In this document: positions 1 to 4,128 of the stretch, piece by piece
Layout of the letters: each line of letters opens with the position of its first letter
How positions within the stretch are numbered: position 1 is the first letter of the stretch
Origin: an uncultured Porphyromonadaceae bacterium
GTDB lineage: Bacteria > Bacteroidota > Bacteroidia > Bacteroidales > Muribaculaceae
DNA length: 6,199 nt
Assembly: GCA_947176355.1 (NCBI GenBank)
Contig: CAMWQY010000165.1
Coordinates: forward strand, 1-6,199
Reading direction: 5' to 3'
Program-made: the position numbers and the translations under genes
Notes under the pieces: generated by a model
Databases searched by the model: none
What the model was told of the DNA's origin: nothing
Seen by the model: only the letters and a program-made list of their open reading frames with translations

Positions 1-437
1 CTGTAAGAGTAGATGGCCGACCACACAATGTTAATACCGGAAAGTTCCACAACAAGGGTTTCGAGATTGAGGCGGCTTACAATATTCTCTCCAATCTTCA
101 GGCGAGTGCTTCCTGGTCGTATCTCCATACAGACTCAGACAACCTATATTCACCGAAAAACAAGCTGTGTGCCGAGATGACATATTCACCGGGAGATTTC
201 AGCTTCACACTTGAGGACCAAAGCATATGGAGCATGAAGAATGGAAATCCTGACGGATCGACAGTAAGCTATACTCTGCTTAACTTTCGGGCTGCCTATA
301 CTCTTAATTCAGGGTCAGCAGTTCCTGTAACACTGTCAGTAAAAGTGGATAATATTGCCAATAAGCATTACCAGATAATATATGGATGCCCGATGCCGGG
401 CACCACAATAATGGGAGGAGTGGAGTTCAAATTCTAA
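1..437 (+). CDS. TonB-dependent outer-membrane receptor, C-terminal part (5' end outside window)
   Basis: The open frame runs from base 3 to the TAA at 435-437, giving the last 144 residues; the start and the plug domain lie upstream of the window. The segment is made of alternating beta-strands and short turns. It ends in a typical receptor closing block: 'VKVDNIANKHYQ', a 'YGCPMPGTT' turn and a last strand 'GGVEFKF' with a terminal Phe, the outer-membrane barrel insertion signal. The NxxNKxY plus PMPG pattern is typical of BtuB/CirA-like receptors of modest size rather than giant SusC proteins (family knowledge recalled, not searched). Such receptors import scarce ligands across the outer membrane using TonB energy. 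The ligand cannot be read from this fragment. The nucleoside permease 67 bp downstream on the same strand suggests a nucleoside-containing or related nutrient, but that is inference. The first ATG in frame (177) is internal to the barrel and not a start. Confidence 0.88.
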   Translation, partial: VRVDGRPHNVNTGKFHNKGFEIEAAYNILSNLQASASWSYLHTDSDNLYSPKNKLCAEMTYSPGDFSFTLEDQSIWSMKNGNPDGSTVSYTLLNFRAAYTLNSGSAVPVTLSVKVDNIANKHYQIIYGCPMPGTTIMGGVEFKF

Positions 438-471
438 ATTCTGACGTTATCAGTTACATTCCGTCTTTAAA

Positions 472-498
472 CTTATTAAACCTCTTAAACCTCTTAAA
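472..498 (+). repeat. Three near-tandem 9-bp units just before the permease start
   Basis: The units are cttattaaa (472-480), cctcttaaa (481-489) and cctcttaaa (490-498); the last two are identical. They end six bases before the ATG at 505 and fill much of the 67-bp gap after the receptor gene. The gap shows no strong hairpin followed by a T run, so transcription probably continues from the receptor gene into the permease gene. A tract like this in the ribosome-landing region could vary in length by slippage and alter translation, but only two full units are identical, so it may be chance in AT-rich leader sequence. Confidence 0.4.
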
Positions 499-504
499 CC
501 AGAT

Positions 505-1845
505 ATGAAAGCACGTCTTTCATTGCTATACTTTCTCCAGTTTGGAGTATGGGGATGCTATCTGACAAGTTTCGGACAATTCCTTGGATCCGGAGGAATT
601 GGCAGCAAGATTGCATGGTTCTACGCTGCTATCGGTCTCGTGTCAATCATCACCCCCTCACTCTTGGGACGTCTCGCCGACCGGACGGGACGTCCTGAGA
701 GACTTTTAGGTATTTGCCATATTCTCGCAGCATTTGTCATGTTGGCTATGTGGAGGTATGGAATGACGCATCCTCAACTTGAATTTAATGTTTTTTATCC
801 GCTTTATCTTCTTTTCCTTGCGTTGTATATGCCTACTATGGCGCTTGCTAATACAACTGCATTCGGCTTGTTGACTCAGAGTGGACACAATACGGTGACT
901 TCATTTCCCTCGATACGCATTTGGGGTACTGTGGGTTTCGTTGCTGCAATGTGGTTTGTGAATTGTGCTTATTGGAATGACGGTTCTTTAGGTTTTTCAT
1001 TCAGTGAAGAGGGAATCGTAGGGCATTTACGTTTTCAGTATAATGCCATGCAGCTTTTATGTAGCAGCATAATGGGAGTTATGACTTCACTTTATTCATT
1101 TTCTCTTCCATCATTGAAGTCCCAACAGAGAGATTCTGAACTTACCACATCTAATAAGAAGATACCTTTTAAGGATTCCCTAAAGATGATGTTCAGCAAG
1201 CGAGAGATTGCTATATTTCTTGTTTTTGTCATTTTCTCCGGTGTCTGCCTTCAAATATCTAACGGTTTTGTTACTCCATTCATTACTCATTTCAGTGGAG
1301 TTGCGCAATATGCAGCGTCATTTGCCTCTGGAAATGCCACTATGCTTTTCTCTCTTTCTCAGATTTCGGAAGCTGTATGCATATTGCTTGTGGGCATCTC
1401 CCTCAAATGGAAAGGTATCAGATATGTATATGCAGTAGGTCTGTTTGCTTGGGCTTTAAGATTCTTTATGCTTGGTGTCGGCAATCCCGGCGATGGTCTT
1501 TGGTTGCTAATTGGCTCGATGCTTGTGTATGGTATAGCTTTTAACTTCATTACGATAGCCGGACATTTGTATATCCAGCAGGTAGCGCCTTCCAACATGA
1601 AAGGATTTGCCCAAGGATTGATGATGTTTTTGAGTAATGGTATCGGTGCCACGTTCGGCACGGTCGCCGCCGGCTCGATTGTCAACAAATGGTGTCATTG
1701 GGAGATGGTCAATATCTCCGGCGCTGGAGTTCCGATGCGTCTCTTCATGGGCGAGTGGATTTATCCATGGTGCATATTCGCAGCGTATGCTTTCGTTGTT
1801 ATGCTGATGTGGCTTATCTTCTTCCGAAAGAATCAGTGTAGTTAG
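505..1845 (+). CDS. nupG: Nucleoside:H+ symporter, NupG type (MFS)
   Basis: A 446-residue inner-membrane permease of the nucleoside:H+ symporter family (E. coli NupG is about 418 residues). It imports nucleosides with protons. Evidence is a family-wide pattern: an N-terminal 'FLQFGVWGCYLTSFG' segment (10-24), 'PSLLGRLADR' (51-60) after TM2, 'FPSIRIWGTVGF' (134-145), 'LQISNGF' (249-255), 'SLSQISE' (283-289) and 'SMLVYGIAFNF' (338-348). About 12 hydrophobic segments are visible with a polar central loop around 203-232. R138, Q250, N253, Q286 and E289 match positions I recall as lining the NupG nucleoside site. NupG has Asp where this protein has N347 (AFDFF versus AFNFI). The ATG at 505 starts right before the conserved first segment. 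It follows the receptor gene by 67 bp and precedes the lipoprotein gene by 94 bp, probably in one operon. Family is near certain; substrate range is inferred. Confidence 0.93.
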   Translation: MKARLSLLYFLQFGVWGCYLTSFGQFLGSGGIGSKIAWFYAAIGLVSIITPSLLGRLADRTGRPERLLGICHILAAFVMLAMWRYGMTHPQLEFNVFYPLYLLFLALYMPTMALANTTAFGLLTQSGHNTVTSFPSIRIWGTVGFVAAMWFVNCAYWNDGSLGFSFSEEGIVGHLRFQYNAMQLLCSSIMGVMTSLYSFSLPSLKSQQRDSELTTSNKKIPFKDSLKMMFSKREIAIFLVFVIFSGVCLQISNGFVTPFITHFSGVAQYAASFASGNATMLFSLSQISEAVCILLVGISLKWKGIRYVYAVGLFAWALRFFMLGVGNPGDGLWLLIGSMLVYGIAFNFITIAGHLYIQQVAPSNMKGFAQGLMMFLSNGIGATFGTVAAGSIVNKWCHWEMVNISGAGVPMRLFMGEWIYPWCIFAAYAFVVMLMWLIFFRKNQCS

Positions 1846-1859
1846 CGCACTCCGTGCGC
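1845..1859 (+). other. Small stem-loop at the permease stop codon
   Basis: GCGCAC-TCC-GTGCGC forms a GC-rich 6-bp stem with a 3-base loop, beginning at the last base of the permease stop codon (TAG, 1843-1845). No T run follows directly: the T-rich stretch begins about 28 bases later (1889-1897). It is therefore not a standard intrinsic terminator. It could pause RNA polymerase or protect the 3' end of the permease message. The rest of the gap to 1939 is AT-rich and holds no clear TTTG / TAnnTTTG promoter pair, so the lipoprotein gene is probably transcribed from upstream. Confidence 0.35.
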
Positions 1860-1939
1860 GTCCCGCATTGGCTGAAAGGAGTTAAGTATTTTTATTTAAT
1901 TCGCATTTCATAGTGCGTTCCAATATTAAGAATATATTT

Positions 1940-2596
1940 ATGAATAATAAGATTTTGATCATATCAGCTTGTATTTTGTTAATGACGGCTTGTAGCAACA
2001 AATCGTCTAAGACGATTGATGGTGAAATATTGGCAACTCCACTTGTTACCGATTCCATCGCAGAAGCATTAGACTATCAGTTGACTCACTACCCATCATC
2101 TCAATACCGTGACGTCTACAAAAACTTCATGCAGGATTTCTTCGGACCTGGTCATATTCTTGCCGACACTGCTGCATCCGGTCGTTATCTCCGTCAGGAA
2201 CTTGCGGAGGAGGGTCCATTTGACGGACCTCTCTATGAAAAAACCGGGTTCAAGGGTAATTTCTACCGTGTGAATCTTTCCCTTATCAAAGACGGTATTG
2301 TTTCGTACGAAACATTCTTTCCTGTCTTTGTGGAGAGTGTGCAGGGCATTATTCCTCCGTCGGGAGAAGAATGGATGAAGACATGGAATCTAATCGACAG
2401 TGTGATTATCGCTAAAGGTCTGCACTTTCCAGATGAGGATATCGACAGGAAATCTCTTGCCGATCAGTTTACCAAAGGCAACTATATCGCACATCACAGC
2501 CGTCGCTTCAACGACTCCGTCCATTTCCATTACAGAATAATCTCACGCGATAATTTTGAAAAAATCATTCTTCCCTTGATCGAAAAATCTAAGTAA
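1940..2596 (+). CDS. Periplasmic-facing lipoprotein of an uncharacterised family (FGPGH motif)
   Basis: From the ATG at 1940 the product is 218 residues. It begins with a lipoprotein signal peptide: Lys4, hydrophobic 5-14, lipobox M-T-A-C with Cys18 as the acylated residue. A GTG at 1913 would add nine residues, including an Arg and a Lys, before this signal, so 1940 is preferred. After Cys18 comes S-N-K-S-S-K with no acidic export signal, so the protein probably stays facing the periplasm (inference). The mature part has 'HYPSSQYRDVYKNFMQDFFG' (50-69), FGPGH (68-72) followed by Asp76, 'NFYRVNL' in the middle, and a His-rich end with HHSRRF (185-190) and HFHYR (195-199). I recall similar proteins with a G-x-GH motif and a late His-Ser in other phyla, none with a known function. 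The spaced His/Asp residues could bind metal, but this is a guess. The last 8 bases overlap the convergent ATPase gene. Confidence 0.82.
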   Translation: MNNKILIISACILLMTACSNKSSKTIDGEILATPLVTDSIAEALDYQLTHYPSSQYRDVYKNFMQDFFGPGHILADTAASGRYLRQELAEEGPFDGPLYEKTGFKGNFYRVNLSLIKDGIVSYETFFPVFVESVQGIIPPSGEEWMKTWNLIDSVIIAKGLHFPDEDIDRKSLADQFTKGNYIAHHSRRFNDSVHFHYRIISRDNFEKIILPLIEKSK

Positions 2597-3857
2597 GCAA
2601 GAATTTCCATGCCGGCATAACTTCGATTGAGTGATTATCTTTTTCTATTATGGATTCCTCGTCATAAGTGATAATAATACGGCGTTGTACCGGGAGCCTT
2701 TCTCCGATCTTGACGAGGGCTTTGGTCTCTCGTTCAAAGGTTTCATTCGAGGTCGATATTGTGTAGCTCACCTGAATAGCTGTTTCACTCTCCGGAATAT
2801 AGAAATCAACTTCGATTCCATGATTGTAATGATAGACAGCATCTTTTGTTCCATAGCGACGTATGAGTGCGAGGGCTATGAGATTCTCAAGCAATGAAGA
2901 ACGGATATCCAGTGCAAGAAGTGATATTATGCCGTTGTCTATGAAATAATATTTTGGATTAGAGACTCGTTCTGTCAGGTTGTCAGCTATGTTTGGGATC
3001 GAGAGAAGAAGGTAGGCGTTCCTTGAGTATTCCAGATAATTAATAACTGTCGGTTTCCCGATTTTTACGCCTGTAGATGCTACTATGTTGGTAGCACGAG
3101 AGAAGGATAGCGGATGCATTACGCTTTCAGCGAGTTTCTTGAAGAGTACCCGGAGTGCGAAAATATTATCGATACGGTGTCTTGCTGCAATATCACCAAG
3201 AAATATCTTTTGGTATAAACTTGTGAGATAATCACGTTTTACGGGTAGGGTAGCACATTCTGGAAATCCTCCGAATTGAAAATATTCTTCAAATTGACGC
3301 ATCAGCAGAGCTCGCCGCTCAGTTGTTGCTGTCAGAAACTTATCTTCACTGTCAATGCCTGTTATTGCAAGATATTCTTTGAATGATAATGGGAAAACCT
3401 CCTTTGTAAGATATCTGCCTCCTAAAGTGGCTGCAACATCAGTTGAAAGCATCTTTGCATTACTCCCGGTTATTACCACATGATATTTGTTATCAGCAAC
3501 CCGACGTGCGAATTTTTCCCATCCTTCTATATTTTGTATTTCATCAAGGAAGAGCATTGGTCTTTTGTCGCTTATTCTTGCATGGACCTCGAGAATAGAA
3601 TTCAAGTCGGAAATATCCATTCCCGTCAGACGTTCGTCCTCAAAATTTAGATAAAGAATTTCGTCCCAAGTTTTCCCTGACGCTATAAGTTTTTGAATCT
3701 GTCCATATAATATGTATGACTTGCCAGCACGTCGTACCCCCACAAGTACTTGCCTGTCGAAGTCGTCTATGGTTATATATCTTGGTATAACTTTGTGACG
3801 CATGACTTCCTCTCGGTTTTCAAGCATCACTTCTAAAAGATTTTCCTTGCTAATCAT
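2589..3857 (-). CDS. AAA_14 / DUF4143 family ATPase
   Basis: A 422-residue predicted ATP-binding protein, the usual length for this family. The N-terminal AAA_14 domain (about 30-165) has a Walker A loop GVRRAGKS (40-47), Walker B MLFLDEI (101-107, Asp105-Glu106), a sensor-like ITGSNA (129-134) and a GGR (146-148) that probably supplies an arginine contact. 'FQFGGFPE' (193-200) marks the change to the DUF4143 region (about 210-370), including 'YYFIDNGI' (303-310) and a nuclease-like end, EVDFYI (349-354) then IQVSY (361-365). In many relatives the second motif reads ExK; here it is Q362-V-S364, so nuclease activity is doubtful. The family is common and multi-copy in Bacteroidota and has no settled function. 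The ATG at 3857 lies about 50 bases downstream of a consensus promoter in a palindromic array, suggesting tight or self regulation. The gene converges on the lipoprotein gene, with stop codons overlapping by 8 bp, so no separate terminator fits between them. Confidence 0.92.
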   Translation of the reverse strand: MISKENLLEVMLENREEVMRHKVIPRYITIDDFDRQVLVGVRRAGKSYILYGQIQKLIASGKTWDEILYLNFEDERLTGMDISDLNSILEVHARISDKRPMLFLDEIQNIEGWEKFARRVADNKYHVVITGSNAKMLSTDVAATLGGRYLTKEVFPLSFKEYLAITGIDSEDKFLTATTERRALLMRQFEEYFQFGGFPECATLPVKRDYLTSLYQKIFLGDIAARHRIDNIFALRVLFKKLAESVMHPLSFSRATNIVASTGVKIGKPTVINYLEYSRNAYLLLSIPNIADNLTERVSNPKYYFIDNGIISLLALDIRSSLLENLIALALIRRYGTKDAVYHYNHGIEVDFYIPESETAIQVSYTISTSNETFERETKALVKIGERLPVQRRIIITYDEESIIEKDNHSIEVMPAWKFLLT

Positions 3858-3864
3858 ATAAATT

Positions 3865-3946
3865 GTTTTATAGATAAAACGAAATATGGTTAATTTTGTT
3901 TTGTCGACAAAACAAAATTAACCATATTTCGTTTCGTAGACAAAAC
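3865..3946. repeat. Three 16-bp palindromes at exact 33-bp spacing, including a perfect 58-bp palindrome
   Basis: Three related near-palindromes start at 3865 (gttttatagataaaac), 3898 (gttttgtcgacaaaac, perfect) and 3931 (gtttcgtagacaaaac), exactly 33 bp apart. The 17-bp spacers at 3881-3897 (gaaatatggttaatttt) and 3914-3930 (aaaattaaccatatttc) are exact reverse complements. Positions 3877-3934 therefore form a loopless perfect palindrome centred on GTCGAC. The sequence after the third site starts aatatggt, again echoing the first spacer. The array begins 8 bases upstream of the ATPase start codon and contains its likely promoter. A spacing of about three helical turns puts all three sites on the same DNA face, which fits cooperative binding of a dimeric regulator. 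Alternatives are a recombinase site or the remnant of a small mobile element. Confidence 0.85.
3913..3944 (-). promoter_or_regulatory. Bacteroides-type promoter for the ATPase gene
   Basis: Read on the - strand, TTTG at 3944-3941 is followed by 20 bases and then TAATTTTG at 3920-3913. This matches the Bacteroides primary sigma consensus (TTTG, 19-21 bases, TAnnTTTG) at every fixed base. Transcription should start near 3905-3908, at the centre of the palindrome, giving a leader of about 50 bases before the ATG at 3857. The -33 element lies inside the 16-bp palindrome at 3931-3946, and the -7 element overlaps the edge of the one at 3898-3913, so a protein bound to either would block or modulate initiation. 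By symmetry the + strand carries TTTA, 20 bases, TAATTTTG (3867-3898), one base from consensus, so weak divergent transcription is possible. Confidence 0.65.
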
Positions 3947-3990
3947 AATATGGTACCCGTTTTCAATAAATGCTTTTCAGTCGATGGTTT

Positions 3991-4128
3991 CAATCCATGG
4001 TTTGAGTGAGTGTGGCCGAAAAGATGGGGTATACAAAAATCTCCGGAGTGAATGCCAACATCGGCTTCATGCAATTCCTGAAGTCGATGTTGGTACCTAT
4101 GAGTATCAGAGATATGGATAATTTTTAA
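3991..4128 (-). pseudogene. Relic of a calcineurin-like metallophosphoesterase with a large internal deletion
   Basis: Read on the - strand from 4128, the frame gives 'LKIIHISDTH', then 'ELHEADVGIHSGDF', then directly 'PHLFGHTHSNHG'. The first part is the N-terminus of a small phosphoesterase, with the DxH (Asp-Thr-His) and GD metal-binding motifs. The second is its C-terminal GHTH motif. Normally well over 100 residues, including the GNHD motif and a further metal-binding His, lie between SGDF and the GHTH region; here they are joined in frame by about three residues. Under 50 recognisable residues remain of a family that is usually near 200. The position expected to hold the start Met is a TTA codon, and the open frame runs on into the unrelated palindromic region (to 3868). 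The 5' end overlaps the last codons of the beta-CASP gene. It cannot be an active phosphoesterase. A short peptide might still be made from an upstream ATG at 4167 or 4200, but nothing suggests it is used. Confidence 0.75.
4055..4093 (-). repeat. 14-bp inverted repeat after the beta-CASP gene, possible 3' hairpin
   Basis: Arms at 4055-4068 (ccaacatcggcttc) and 4080-4093 (gaagtcgatgttgg) pair at 13 of 14 positions around an 11-base loop. They begin 13 bases downstream of the beta-CASP stop codon on the - strand. In the - strand transcript the single mismatch is A-C. A T-rich stretch (atttttg) follows only about 14 bases later, after a separate ctccggag palindrome, so this is not a textbook terminator. 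It could still stabilise the 3' end of the message or slow transcription before the ATPase promoter. The arms also encode part of the metallophosphoesterase relic, so coding chance is an alternative. Confidence 0.4.

Noticed and set aside
1359..1698. Open frames of 63 and 109 codons on the - strand inside the permease gene
   Set aside because: They lie wholly opposite a strongly recognised membrane protein gene, lack any family pattern, and arise from its codon bias.
1913..1939. GTG start adding nine residues to the lipoprotein
   Set aside because: The extension adds polar and basic residues ahead of a standard lipoprotein signal peptide that starts well at the ATG at 1940.
2609..2618. Perfect 10-bp palindrome atgccggcat
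   Set aside because: It lies inside the ATPase coding region, is short, has no loop or T run, and is explained by codons.
3877..3934. Invertible promoter flanked by inverted repeats
   Set aside because: The two arms abut with no segment between them to invert, and no recombinase gene is in the window.
3865..3946. CRISPR-like array reading of the 16-bp repeats with 17-bp spacers
   Set aside because: Repeats are too short and inexact, there are only three, the spacers are reverse complements of each other rather than unique, and no cas genes are present.
3984..4003. Direct repeat atggttt with 13-bp period at the end of the phosphoesterase relic
   Set aside because: Only 7 bp long and two copies; could be deletion microhomology but is within chance expectation.
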